64,000 bases of DNA from Anaerolineae bacterium (GTDB lineage Bacteria > Chloroflexota > Anaerolineae > Aggregatilineales > Aggregatilineaceae): contig JAFGHR010000062.1 of assembly GCA_016930015.1 (NCBI GenBank), forward strand, positions 1 to 64,000, written 5' to 3'. Of the stretch, positions 50,843-59,826 are shown piece after piece. How positions within the stretch are numbered: position 1 is the first letter of the stretch; each line of letters opens with the position of its first letter. The position numbers and the translations under genes are program-made. The notes under the pieces are model-generated. The model saw nothing but the letters and a program-made list of their open reading frames with translations. It was not told the DNA's origin and made no database searches.

Positions 50843-53800
50843 ATGGCCTATTTGTTAATTTTGCCCATTTGCCTGTACACCGCACTTACAACGGCAGTGC
50901 TGCTCCGCCAACCGCGCGGTGTATCCAACTTTGCGTTGGCAAGTTATGTTGGCAGTGTGATTGTCGTCACTGGCGGCTATTTGATCATGGGGACGACACA
51001 TGCCCAGACCAGCGCCGAGATTGCGGCGGTGTCGGTGCTGCTGGTTTCGACCTGGTCCTACCTCGCGTTTTTGCCCCTTACTCTGATCGGCCTGTATTTT
51101 GAAGGCTGGCTCCGCATTTACTGGCGGCAGTTGACTGCTGCCTTGTTAGCGGGCATTGTTGTTGTGGACATTGCGACCGCTTACGTTCTGAGAACCAGCG
51201 AGGGGCCTCTTGTACGCCCGCTTGAAACGGGGTATGAGCTGCATTGGGTGCTGCGGCGGACGGCGTTTTCGTGGACATTGGCGGCGGCGGTGGTGCTGGC
51301 CAGCCAGATACCTGTCATTATCACCGTGGGCATGATGTTGTATAACCGGCGGATAGCCCGGATGCGCAGTGGGTTTGTGTTTATCGTGCTGTCGTTGATC
51401 AGTCTGCTGACCACCCTGCTCTCGCCCCTGGCGGGGGAAGAACGGGCGCTGACGTTGGCTGCCATTGGTTATCTGCCTATGATTTGTTTGTTAACGCTGG
51501 TGGTTGTGCGTGCATCACGCAAAATTCCCCTGGATATCCTTCTGAAGTCCGCCCTGGATCACAATGACGGGGCGATTTTGATCGATGCCGATTACAAGGT
51601 GCTGTGGCAGAATGTTAACCATGCCGATTGGCTGCTGCCCGGCGCGATAGGTATTGCTGCCCAACCACACCTGTTTGAGATGTTACGGGGATCACCGCTG
51701 GCAGGCCCTGTAAAATTGATGCTGAGCGCCGGTTCGACTGCCGAGGAATGTGATATTACGTTCAATGGCGATACGTATGTTATACGCGTTGATATCCGCC
51801 CTTTAGAGTATGTACGGTATGTGCTGCCGGACACATCCTTATTGCTGTTTAAAGATATCAGCGCGTTACACATGCGGCGTGACCTGGACGAACGCCGCCG
51901 GGAACTGGAGACGCTCACCGCGATCAGCACCGATATCGCGTCGTCGTTGGATGTTGACCAGGTTATTGCGCGTGCGGTGCAGCAGGTATCGGTTATTGCG
52001 CACGTGGATTATGTTGCCGTTTACCTGGCTGCGCTGGATGGGGCCGACCGGATGGAGTTGGCCAATCACCTGGCGCTGTCGCCGGACTTGTTAGCTCCAC
52101 CGCCCGTACTCGCGGCTGATAAGTTCTCTGCCGACCGTTGGGCTCGAATGCAGGAAATCATCATCGTCGCGGATAGTGAGGACGGCACACCGTGGACGCC
52201 GGGCATGAGGAAATATGGCTTGCGGGCGGGGGTATCCGTGCCGCTGACCGTGCGTGACTGCGTGATCGGGTTGTTGCAGGTTGGGTGCAAAGAACCGCAT
52301 GCATTTGATAGTTATAACACGGCCTTGCTGGAAAGTGTCGCGCAGCAGCTTGCCGTTTCGATTGAAAACGCGCGTTTGCACAGCGCCGAGCGCCAGCAGC
52401 GGCGCCGCGCTGAAACGCTGCAAGAAGTGGCGGCTATTCTCAGCAGCGAAAACCTGGATGAAGCGCTTCAGATTACGCTGGAACGCCTGTTAGAAGTGCT
52501 CGAGTATGATTGGGCGTCGGTGTTGTTGTTGGCCGAACCCGGTTATGTGATCACCCATACCCGGGTGGAAAACGGATTCAAGAGGACCGATCTTGGGCCG
52601 GACAGTGAACGCATCGAGATCGCCCAGTGTCCTAATCTGGCCCGGTTGTTTGAAGAGTGCCAGCCGGTATTTGTGCCGGACACGACGGTCGAAGCCGGTT
52701 GGGATCATGACCGGTTTGCGTTCGGGGGATGGATCGGGGTGCCATTGATCGTGCGGCAGCAAGTATTAGGCTGCCTGAGCCTTGTCCACGAACAACCGCA
52801 CCGGTTCATCGACAGCGATCTGGTGATTGCACAGGCCTTTGCCGACCAGGTCGCGATTGCCGTGCAAAACGCCAAGTTGTTTGGAACCGAACAGCAGCGC
52901 CGTGTTCAGGCGGACCAATTGCAGCAGGTGTTTTTTGAACTGAGTACAAGCTCTGACCTGGACACCGCCCTGCTGCGGGGGCTGTCTGGGCTGGCGAACC
53001 TGATGGAGTTTGAGCGCGCCCATATTGGTTTGATCGATGAAACCCTGGAAGCATGGATTCCACGTGTCCGTTATGGGTATTCCGAGGAATCAGGTGCCCG
53101 GCTGCTAACCGGCCCGGCGCCGCTCAGCCGCTACCCGGTGATGCAAGAGATCATTCGCACAAAACGCCCCATTATGGTGCCGGACACACACGTAGCCGCT
53201 GAGTGGCGGCAAACAACCGATAAAATAAATGAAACCCGGTCTTGGATTGGTGTGCCGCTCACCGTGCGTGACCGCGTGATCGGTGTGCTGAACCTGGATT
53301 CGCTCAAGCCGCACGGGTTCTCGCCGGAACAGTATCAGATGGCGCAGACGTTTGGGAATCAGCTTGCCTCTGCCATCGAGAATTTTTACCTGTTGGACGA
53401 AGCCAGCCGGCAGAACCGGGCGCAGCGTGCCCTGAACAGCATTCTGGCGGCGAGCAACGAAGCGCTCACGCAGGATAACTTGCTCAGTGTGTCGCTCGAA
53501 CGGATACTGGAAACCCTCGGCATTGGCAGTGGTGCGATTCACCAATATACGGCTGCGGCTGGCGAGCTTCGACTCCGGGTGTCGTCGAACCTGCCGCCGG
53601 AGGTGGTTGAGCAACTGGATCACATACCCTTTGTGACGTCACTGCCGGATATCGAATTACCAACAGGTGAGCGTTATGCTTTTTTCAGCGTGCCGCTCAC
53701 GTCACACGGCACGGATATCGGCCTGTTGAGCGTGCTAAAAACAGATGATCTCACGCGCAGTGGTGAAATGCAGGACCTGCTCCGAAATGTCGGCCAGCAG

Positions 53801-55942
53801 TTAGGGGTTGTGATGCAGAACGCCGCCATGTTCGAGGATGCGGTTCAGCGCGAACGCCTGCTGACAGACCTGGGCCGTTTAAGCCTGGCGATCAGCGCCC
53901 AGCTTGATCATGATACGGTGCTCGCTCTCATCTGCCGCGAAGGTATCAGCGTGTTTGATGCCCAGGGCGCGTATATCTGGTTGGTGGATAACGACCGGCT
54001 CGTCGGCACAGCAGCCCACGGCCCTGGTGAGGATTGGTTTGTCGGGACAACCTGTTCTTTGGACGACGAACAGTTGCTGCCGGTCAGTGTGATCAGGGAC
54101 TGGCGCCCCAAACACGTCAACCAGGTAGCGAGCAGCGGCGTGCTGCCGCAGGACTTTTTAGAAGCCACCGGGGCGCAGTCGGTGCTGGCGATTCCACTGC
54201 TCAAAGCCGATGTCCCAATTGGTACCTTGATGGTGGTCAATACGCAGCGAACCGACGCGTTTGCAGACTGGATCGCCGAACAAAGCGGGTTGTTGGGTGT
54301 TCAGGCAGCGCTGTCGATCCAGAATGCCGATCTGTTTGATGAGGTTCGGCACCGGCTGGATCAACTGCGCCTGGTCAATGAGGTAGGGCGTTATGCTACC
54401 GCGATTTTGAGCCAGCAAAGCCTGATCGAAGGTGTTGCCAAACGACTATTCGGTATGCTAGCGTATGACCTTATCAGTTTAATGCAGGTTGAAGACGGGC
54501 AGCTCGTGTTGTTTGCCATATTCAAAAACAAACACCTGGGCCATGTCGAGGTAGACAACGACTATTATTCGCAGCCGGATAGCGTAACCGCGGAAGCCAT
54601 GCGCAGCGCTCAGCCGGTGATATGTAACCATATCTGTATGCTGCACGATCGCGCGGCAGGCGATGATTTGACGCGTGATTGCTGCTCGCTGGCGATGCCG
54701 CTGATCGTCGCCGACGAGGTGATCGGTGTGCTGACCGTCGAGCGTTTTGGCCATCATAACATCACGCAGGCTGATCTGGATGTGATGGAACCCCTGGCCG
54801 CCCAACTGGCGATTTCGCTGTCTACCGCGCGGTTGTTCGAAAAGGTCCGCCACCAGACGATCGAACTGGAAGCACGCGTGCGTGAGCGCACGGCGCAAAT
54901 CCGCCAGCAGCACGAGCGTACTGAGGCGATTCTACGGTCGGTGGCCGATGCGGTGATCGTGTTTGACCTGGCCGGGCAGGTGCAAATGACCAACCCGGCA
55001 GCCAAGAATCTGTTCGACCAGTACGATCTGGATATGAACCTGGGCGCACGTATCGCGCCGATGGTCGCGCAAACCCTGGATACGGATCGACAAAATGGTG
55101 GCGATTCAACCGAAATCATCGAGTTGGGCAATGTGTCGCTTCAAGCTAAAGCGGCTCGCGTGGTTGAGGGCGCGATTGTGCTGGGTGCGGTTGTGGTGCT
55201 GCGTGATATTTCGCGGCTCCAGGAACTTGATCGGATGAAAGACGTATTTGTATCTAACGTGTCTCACGAACTGCGCACGCCGTTGGCGAATCTTAAACTG
55301 TATCTGTCGCTGATCGAGCAGGGCCGCCCGGAACGCCGCGAAAAATATGTAGGCGTTATGTCGCGTGAGATCGAACGGCTGGCGCGTTTGATTAGCGATT
55401 TGTTGGACCTGTCACGCTTGCAGAGTGAACAGCGCGCGGAGCGCCCCCAGATTCGCGAGCCCGTTGATATCGAAGCGGTCGTGGAACACGTTGTCCAGGC
55501 TAATCTGGATCGGGCAAAAGACCAGGGTGATGAACTGCGGCACGAGCGCCTATCGCCGGTTTTACCGTATGTGTCAGGTGACGAAGATCAGCTTGTGCGG
55601 GCACTTATGAATTTGGTCAGCAACGCCATCAACTATACACCGGATAATGGCTCTATACTGATCCGGAGTCAGGCGCAATTCGCTGAGCACGCAAAGCCAG
55701 AATCGGTTATTATTGAGGTTGTAGACAATGGTATTGGTATACCGGCGTATGAGACGCCGATGATCTTTGAACGGTTCTATCGCGGGTCCAATGTGAACCC
55801 CAATATTCCAGGAACAGGGTTGGGGTTGGCGATCATTAAAGAAATCGTAGAACTGCACCGTGGTACGATTGAAGTCGAAAGCTATGAGGGGCAGGGGAGC
55901 ACATTTCGAATAACGTTACCGGCGTTAGGGTTTTCTAAGTGA
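50843..55942 (+). CDS. Large membrane histidine kinase with six GAF domains
   Basis: A 1699-residue kinase. Residues 1-225 form a seven-helix membrane sensor. A PAS-like domain follows (about 230-335), then six GAF domains at roughly 350-510, 525-680, 690-850, 860-1000, 1010-1160 and 1165-1340. A coiled coil and second PAS (SVADAVIVFDLAGQVQMTNPA) are near 1355-1450. HisKA has VSNVSHELRTPLANLKLYL with the histidine near 1475, and the HATPase has LVSNAINYTPDNG, VVDNGIGIPAYE and GTGLGLAIIKEIV. GAFs may bind small ligands or act as dimer spacers. No ribosome site is evident at ATG 50843. Confidence 0.9.
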   Translation: MAYLLILPICLYTALTTAVLLRQPRGVSNFALASYVGSVIVVTGGYLIMGTTHAQTSAEIAAVSVLLVSTWSYLAFLPLTLIGLYFEGWLRIYWRQLTAALLAGIVVVDIATAYVLRTSEGPLVRPLETGYELHWVLRRTAFSWTLAAAVVLASQIPVIITVGMMLYNRRIARMRSGFVFIVLSLISLLTTLLSPLAGEERALTLAAIGYLPMICLLTLVVVRASRKIPLDILLKSALDHNDGAILIDADYKVLWQNVNHADWLLPGAIGIAAQPHLFEMLRGSPLAGPVKLMLSAGSTAEECDITFNGDTYVIRVDIRPLEYVRYVLPDTSLLLFKDISALHMRRDLDERRRELETLTAISTDIASSLDVDQVIARAVQQVSVIAHVDYVAVYLAALDGADRMELANHLALSPDLLAPPPVLAADKFSADRWARMQEIIIVADSEDGTPWTPGMRKYGLRAGVSVPLTVRDCVIGLLQVGCKEPHAFDSYNTALLESVAQQLAVSIENARLHSAERQQRRRAETLQEVAAILSSENLDEALQITLERLLEVLEYDWASVLLLAEPGYVITHTRVENGFKRTDLGPDSERIEIAQCPNLARLFEECQPVFVPDTTVEAGWDHDRFAFGGWIGVPLIVRQQVLGCLSLVHEQPHRFIDSDLVIAQAFADQVAIAVQNAKLFGTEQQRRVQADQLQQVFFELSTSSDLDTALLRGLSGLANLMEFERAHIGLIDETLEAWIPRVRYGYSEESGARLLTGPAPLSRYPVMQEIIRTKRPIMVPDTHVAAEWRQTTDKINETRSWIGVPLTVRDRVIGVLNLDSLKPHGFSPEQYQMAQTFGNQLASAIENFYLLDEASRQNRAQRALNSILAASNEALTQDNLLSVSLERILETLGIGSGAIHQYTAAAGELRLRVSSNLPPEVVEQLDHIPFVTSLPDIELPTGERYAFFSVPLTSHGTDIGLLSVLKTDDLTRSGEMQDLLRNVGQQLGVVMQNAAMFEDAVQRERLLTDLGRLSLAISAQLDHDTVLALICREGISVFDAQGAYIWLVDNDRLVGTAAHGPGEDWFVGTTCSLDDEQLLPVSVIRDWRPKHVNQVASSGVLPQDFLEATGAQSVLAIPLLKADVPIGTLMVVNTQRTDAFADWIAEQSGLLGVQAALSIQNADLFDEVRHRLDQLRLVNEVGRYATAILSQQSLIEGVAKRLFGMLAYDLISLMQVEDGQLVLFAIFKNKHLGHVEVDNDYYSQPDSVTAEAMRSAQPVICNHICMLHDRAAGDDLTRDCCSLAMPLIVADEVIGVLTVERFGHHNITQADLDVMEPLAAQLAISLSTARLFEKVRHQTIELEARVRERTAQIRQQHERTEAILRSVADAVIVFDLAGQVQMTNPAAKNLFDQYDLDMNLGARIAPMVAQTLDTDRQNGGDSTEIIELGNVSLQAKAARVVEGAIVLGAVVVLRDISRLQELDRMKDVFVSNVSHELRTPLANLKLYLSLIEQGRPERREKYVGVMSREIERLARLISDLLDLSRLQSEQRAERPQIREPVDIEAVVEHVVQANLDRAKDQGDELRHERLSPVLPYVSGDEDQLVRALMNLVSNAINYTPDNGSILIRSQAQFAEHAKPESVIIEVVDNGIGIPAYETPMIFERFYRGSNVNPNIPGTGLGLAIIKEIVELHRGTIEVESYEGQGSTFRITLPALGFSK

Positions 55943-55964
55943 TGGGTGTGTTGGAGGCAAGTTG

Positions 55965-57104
55965 ATGGAGAGAAAGGCGACAATCCTGGTCGTTGAAGAT
56001 GACATGCACCTGATGGAGGGTATCCGTGATATCCTTGAACTGAATGGTTACGTTGTGCTTACAGCGACCAATGGAGTGTCTGGGTTGGAAAAACTGGAAC
56101 AACAGGCCATCCCACCTGACCTGATTGTGTCCGACATCATGATGCCGCGCATGGATGGGTATGATTTTTTTGAAGCGGTGCGGTCAGTTGAAGATTGGGT
56201 CACTGTTCCGTTCATTTTCTTGACGGCCAAGGGCGAGCGCGACGACATCCACCGCGGCAAGCGGATGGGCGCGGAAGACTACGTGGTCAAGCCGTTTGAC
56301 GCCGAGGAACTGCTGGTGGCGGTGTCGGCCAAACTTGATCGTAAACGGCAGCTTGATGACGCGTGGCGCACCGAAGTGTCGGACATAAAGCATAACATCC
56401 TGACCATCCTTAACCACGAGATACGTACCCCGCTCACCTATGTTGTGGCCTATTCTGATATGCTTCAGGGTGATCCCAATACACTGCGCGCCGACGATAT
56501 GCGCACGTTTTTGCGCGGGATCAATGCCGGGGCCAACCGGCTGCGCCGCATGGTCGAGAATTTTATCCTGCTGGTCGAGCTTGAAACCGGTGAGGCTGAG
56601 CAGACATTTGCCTGGCGCAGCAGCTCGTTTGACCGCTACGAGGTATTGGTGAACAGCATCAAGGCCAAATATACCGATATCGCAAGCGAGAAAAATATCA
56701 CCCTGCGTTTTGATGTCCAGGATGACCTGCCCGCGGTTGTGGTCGATCGGGAATATGTGTCTTCGGCGCTCGAATGTTTGATTGATAATGCCATTAAGTT
56801 TTCGGATAAGCCGAATACGATGGTATCGGTCCGCTTCTACGCCGAGGACGGATACATGTGTTTTGTGGTTAACGATCAGGGACGCGGGATACCATCGCAC
56901 GAACTCGAAAATATATTTGATACGTTTTACCAGATCAACCGTGAAAAATATGAGGATCAGGGGGCCGGTTCGGGCCTGGCGATTGTGGATGGTATTGTCC
57001 GGCTTCACGGCGGCAGCGTCTCGGTTGAAAGCACGTTCGGCACAGGCAGCACCTTTATGATACGGCTGCCAGTTGCCCGGAGTGACAAGTCGCCTACAGG
57101 CTGA
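55965..57104 (+). CDS. Receiver-histidine kinase hybrid
   Basis: A 379-residue protein. The receiver is at residues 5-125 (VVEDDMHLMEG, phospho-acceptor in LIVSDIMMPRMDGYD near 57, lysine in YVVKPF near 106). HisKA at 135-205 has LTILNHEIRTPLTYVVAYSDML, and HATPase has LIDNAIKFSD, VNDQGRGIPSHE and GAGSGLAIVDGIV. Such REC-HK proteins transmit a received phosphate signal to their own kinase. It lies 22 bp after the six-GAF kinase and is the probable receiver of its phosphate. Start ATG 55965, GGAGG at 7 bp. Confidence 0.9.
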   Translation: MERKATILVVEDDMHLMEGIRDILELNGYVVLTATNGVSGLEKLEQQAIPPDLIVSDIMMPRMDGYDFFEAVRSVEDWVTVPFIFLTAKGERDDIHRGKRMGAEDYVVKPFDAEELLVAVSAKLDRKRQLDDAWRTEVSDIKHNILTILNHEIRTPLTYVVAYSDMLQGDPNTLRADDMRTFLRGINAGANRLRRMVENFILLVELETGEAEQTFAWRSSSFDRYEVLVNSIKAKYTDIASEKNITLRFDVQDDLPAVVVDREYVSSALECLIDNAIKFSDKPNTMVSVRFYAEDGYMCFVVNDQGRGIPSHELENIFDTFYQINREKYEDQGAGSGLAIVDGIVRLHGGSVSVESTFGTGSTFMIRLPVARSDKSPTG

Positions 57105-57326
57105 TAGAATGAAACGCGACACACCTGTCAGACGGCTGTCAGGACATCGTCAGAAGCCGCTGACAAACTGTGTTAGGATTAAATTACCTGTTCTAAAAAG
57201 GTGATGCTGGTGACTGATAAGTGGTTATTCAAACCGTGGTGATCTTACCGCTTGCCAGACGCTCGTATCACCTGCCTCATCTTTTATAGTGAGTTTCACC
57301 CGGTTTAACCAGGAGGTATTTTCTAA

Positions 57327-58025
57327 ATGGCTTCACTGCTTCAAAAAATCAATACGCTAATCTCGGCGAACATGCACGCGTTGGTCGATCAGGCGCTGGA
57401 ATCCAACTCAGTTAAGGTGATGGATGAATACATTCGCCAGTCTGAGCGGAACCTGGATGCATTGGAAGATTCGGCGGCGACCATCGGCGGGACGGTCAAG
57501 ACCCTCAAGCGTAAGTACGAGGAATTCGCGGCAGCATCCGAAAAGCTCGACCGCGATATCGATACTCTGCTGCGCCGTGGTAAACAAGACCTGGCGACGG
57601 CGGCTCAGGCCGAGTTGAACCAGAAGCAGCAGTTGGCTCAGGAATATTATGAGCAGTGGCAGACCCAAGAGCAGGAATATCGCCGGATGCTGGATGCCAA
57701 GCTTAAGCTCGAAGCCAAGCTGACAACCATCAAGCAGGAACGCGAACACCTCAAGGCCCTGATGGAACTGGTCGAAGCCAAAGAGCTGACGACTAAAACC
57801 GTCAAGAGCCTGGATGACCTGGCCGGGATAGGTGACGAGGACGTTCAGCGGCTTGGTGACCAGATTCGCGCCCGTCTTGACCGTGAAGAAGCCCGGTTGG
57901 AGATCGCAACCACCGATGTCCGCGATCAGATCGATGAAGCGATCGGCATGACCGAGATCGAATTGCAGCTCGAAGAACGGCGGCAGCGGTTGGGGCTTAG
58001 CGGCGGCGAAGACAGCGGCGCGTAG
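57327..58025 (+). CDS. pspA: PspA/IM30 family envelope-stress protein
   Basis: A 232-residue protein that is nearly all helix, typical of the ESCRT-III-like PspA/Vipp1 family. The start MASLLQKINTLISANMHALVDQ is the amphipathic membrane-binding helix followed by the family block DEYIRQSERNLDALEDSAATI. Residues 30-190 form the coiled-coil hairpin. PspA coats and repairs damaged inner membranes. Good AGGAGG ribosome site. No pspF or sigma-54 promoter is seen upstream, so the control differs from the enterobacterial system. Confidence 0.9.
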   Translation: MASLLQKINTLISANMHALVDQALESNSVKVMDEYIRQSERNLDALEDSAATIGGTVKTLKRKYEEFAAASEKLDRDIDTLLRRGKQDLATAAQAELNQKQQLAQEYYEQWQTQEQEYRRMLDAKLKLEAKLTTIKQEREHLKALMELVEAKELTTKTVKSLDDLAGIGDEDVQRLGDQIRARLDREEARLEIATTDVRDQIDEAIGMTEIELQLEERRQRLGLSGGEDSGA

Positions 58026-58083
58026 CCTGCTGGTCGTGTGTTGATCTGGCGTGCACCATCGTGCGTGTTATTCTACGCGCACA

Positions 58084-58141
58084 ACACCGGGACACCCGGT
58101 GTGCCAGGATACGGTAAACAGGGCGTATCATCTACGCCCTG
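58084..58141 (+). terminator. Two hairpins after pspA
   Basis: ACACCGGG-ACA-CCCGGTGT at about 58084-58102 and CAGGGCGTA-TCATC-TACGCCCTG at 58119-58141, the second followed by AATGTTATTATAG. Together they probably end pspA transcription. Confidence 0.6.
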
Positions 58142-58192
58142 AATGTTATTATAGCGTTAGGCGCGGATATCCGGATGGCGCGTGTGCATCTA

Positions 58193-58389
58193 CAGGGTCA
58201 TTACATTAAAACACGATGAACGCCCCGCCCCCCGCCGGGCTACGCCCGGTTTCCCCTCCCCGGCCAAGCCATGGAGGGGAGAAAAGCTGTTTGCGCGTTG
58301 TCAAGTCCCCCGTCCAGCTTGGCTGGAGGGGGGATTTAGGGGGAAGGCGTTGCTAAAAAGCCAATCATTAATGTGATGCAATTACCTTG
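58193..58389. mobile_element. MITE-like inverted-repeat element, copy 3 (197 bp)
   Basis: Left end CAGGGTCATTACATTAAA, right end from the other strand CAAGGTAATTGCATCACA (13 of 18 match). Inner arms AACGCCCCGCCCCCC and AACGCCTTCCCCC are inverted. Two internal hairpins are seen: CTCCCC with GGGGAG, and TCCAGC with GCTGGA inside TCCCCC/GGGGGA. It shares CCCTCCCCGGCCAAGCCA with copy 1. No clear flanking duplication. It ends 22 bp before the -10 box of the next gene. Confidence 0.7.
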
Positions 58390-58407
58390 GGCATTCGGGT
58401 ACATTGA

Positions 58408-58416
58408 TGGTATATG
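58408..58416 (+). promoter_or_regulatory. Possible extended -10 promoter of the coiled-coil membrane protein gene
   Basis: TGG-TATATG (58411-58416), 19 bp after the inverted-repeat element. The rest of 58026-58452 holds the pspA terminators and the element. Confidence 0.35.
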
Positions 58417-58452
58417 ACAGCATGAAGTCGGCTTGCACATGGGGATGTGTAC

Positions 58453-59274
58453 ATGTCAAAAATGAAGGACCAGATGCGCGGTCGCGCATGGCAGGCAATT
58501 CTAAGCTCGGCTTTTTTTGGTGTGGAGAGCGGCGTGATCATCGCCCTGGCGATTGTGTTGTTTGGCCTGGGATACATGCCGTTTGACTGGTGGCAGTCGT
58601 GGTATTGGCTGCTGTTTGGTGCGGCTGCCGAGGCGCTGTATATGAGTGTCACCGTAACCGATCCCAAGGCTGCCGAACGGGCGGTTGATCGGATGCTGAC
58701 TGACCGCTACAACCCGCACGACATTGAAAATCCGGTTGCCCGCGAGCGGCTTCAAAAAGCATTGGAATACCGCCGCTTGATCAGTGAGATGGCACGGCAG
58801 CACTCCGGCGCGATGCGTGAAAGTATTGCGCAAACGGCGGTCGAGATCAGCGATTGGATTGAACAGATTTACCTGCTGGCACGGCGCATGGATTCGTTTG
58901 ACGAAAACCAGATCATCAGCCGCGACCGGCGCATGGTGCCGCAAGACCTGCAAAATCTGCGCCGCCGGTTGGAGATCGAGCAAGCGCCCAGTGTACGCAC
59001 CGAGTTGGAAGAGGCGATCCAGACCAAAGAGGCCCAGTTATCCAACCTGCGCAGCCTGGAAAACAACATCAAGCGCGCCGACATCCAGCTTGATCACACG
59101 CTCTCAGCGCTGGGGACCGTTTACGCCCAGCTTCAACTGATTGATACCAAAGACCTTGACAGCGCACGTACTCAGCGTTTGCAAGAGGATATCCGTGACG
59201 AAGTAATGTCACTCGAAGATACTATTTCTGCCATTGATGAAGTTCAGACGCACACGTTTGTTTCGGGCAGGTAA
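58453..59274 (+). CDS. Membrane protein with long coiled coil
   Basis: A protein of 273 residues. Two hydrophobic segments lie near residues 22-42 and 48-68, separated by a short WWQSWYW turn, so both ends face the cytoplasm. The remaining 200 residues are charged and helical with coiled-coil character (LRRRLEIEQAPSVRTELEEAIQTKEAQ). It follows pspA in the same direction and could be a membrane partner of PspA, but the repeat element between them suggests separate transcription. Family unknown. Confidence 0.7.
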   Translation: MSKMKDQMRGRAWQAILSSAFFGVESGVIIALAIVLFGLGYMPFDWWQSWYWLLFGAAAEALYMSVTVTDPKAAERAVDRMLTDRYNPHDIENPVARERLQKALEYRRLISEMARQHSGAMRESIAQTAVEISDWIEQIYLLARRMDSFDENQIISRDRRMVPQDLQNLRRRLEIEQAPSVRTELEEAIQTKEAQLSNLRSLENNIKRADIQLDHTLSALGTVYAQLQLIDTKDLDSARTQRLQEDIRDEVMSLEDTISAIDEVQTHTFVSGR

Positions 59275-59282
59275 AGACCGGT

Positions 59283-59762
59283 TTGAATAATCCTCAAATT
59301 AACCCTGCACCGGCAGACGCATACCACATACGGCGGGCCACATTGCTTGACATGCGGGCGGTTTACCGGTTGGAACAGGCCATTTTTCCGCTGGATGCGT
59401 ACCCCCAATTTGACCTGTTTTTGTTGTTTGTGATACCCGGCATTGTAAACATCAAAGCAGTGGCCCCGGATGGATCGTTCGCGGGGTTTGCGTCTGGGAC
59501 GCGCCCATTTTTCCATGACCGGGGCTGGATTATCACGTTTGGCATTACCCCGGAGCACCAGCGTAAAGGGCTGGGTACGCGGCTGCTGGCGGTGTGTGAG
59601 GAACGCATCGGCAAGCCTGATATCCGCCTGACCGTGCGTGCTGGCAATATCCCCGCGATCACGCTTTATGATAAAGCCGGTTACCGCGTGATCAGTCGCA
59701 AACCCGGATATTATCGCAACGGCGAAACCGGCCTGATCATGGAAAAACGCCGCGCCCCATAA
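59283..59762 (+). CDS. GNAT family acetyltransferase
   Basis: A 159-residue protein. The N-terminal strand (YHIRRATLLDMRAVYRLEQAIFP) and the acetyl-CoA loop FGITPEHQRKGLGTRLLAVCEERI near residue 95 are typical, followed by VRAGNIPAITLYDKAGYRVISR. This resembles RimI-type N-terminal acetyltransferases, but the substrate cannot be fixed. It starts at TTG 8 bp after the preceding stop, so it is probably co-transcribed. Confidence 0.85.
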   Translation: MNNPQINPAPADAYHIRRATLLDMRAVYRLEQAIFPLDAYPQFDLFLLFVIPGIVNIKAVAPDGSFAGFASGTRPFFHDRGWIITFGITPEHQRKGLGTRLLAVCEERIGKPDIRLTVRAGNIPAITLYDKAGYRVISRKPGYYRNGETGLIMEKRRAP

Positions 59763-59797
59763 GGCGCGCGCGACAGACCCTAATTTTCACCCCATCT

Positions 59798-59826
59798 ATA
59801 ACACGTTATGGCCCATAACGTGTTAT
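59798..59826. promoter_or_regulatory. 29-bp near-perfect palindrome between convergent genes
   Basis: ATAACACGTTATGG and CCATAACGTGTTAT are exact inverted arms around one C at 59812. It contains the minus-strand gene's stop codon. No T-run follows on either strand, so a binding site for a dimeric protein is as likely as a bidirectional terminator. Confidence 0.5.
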
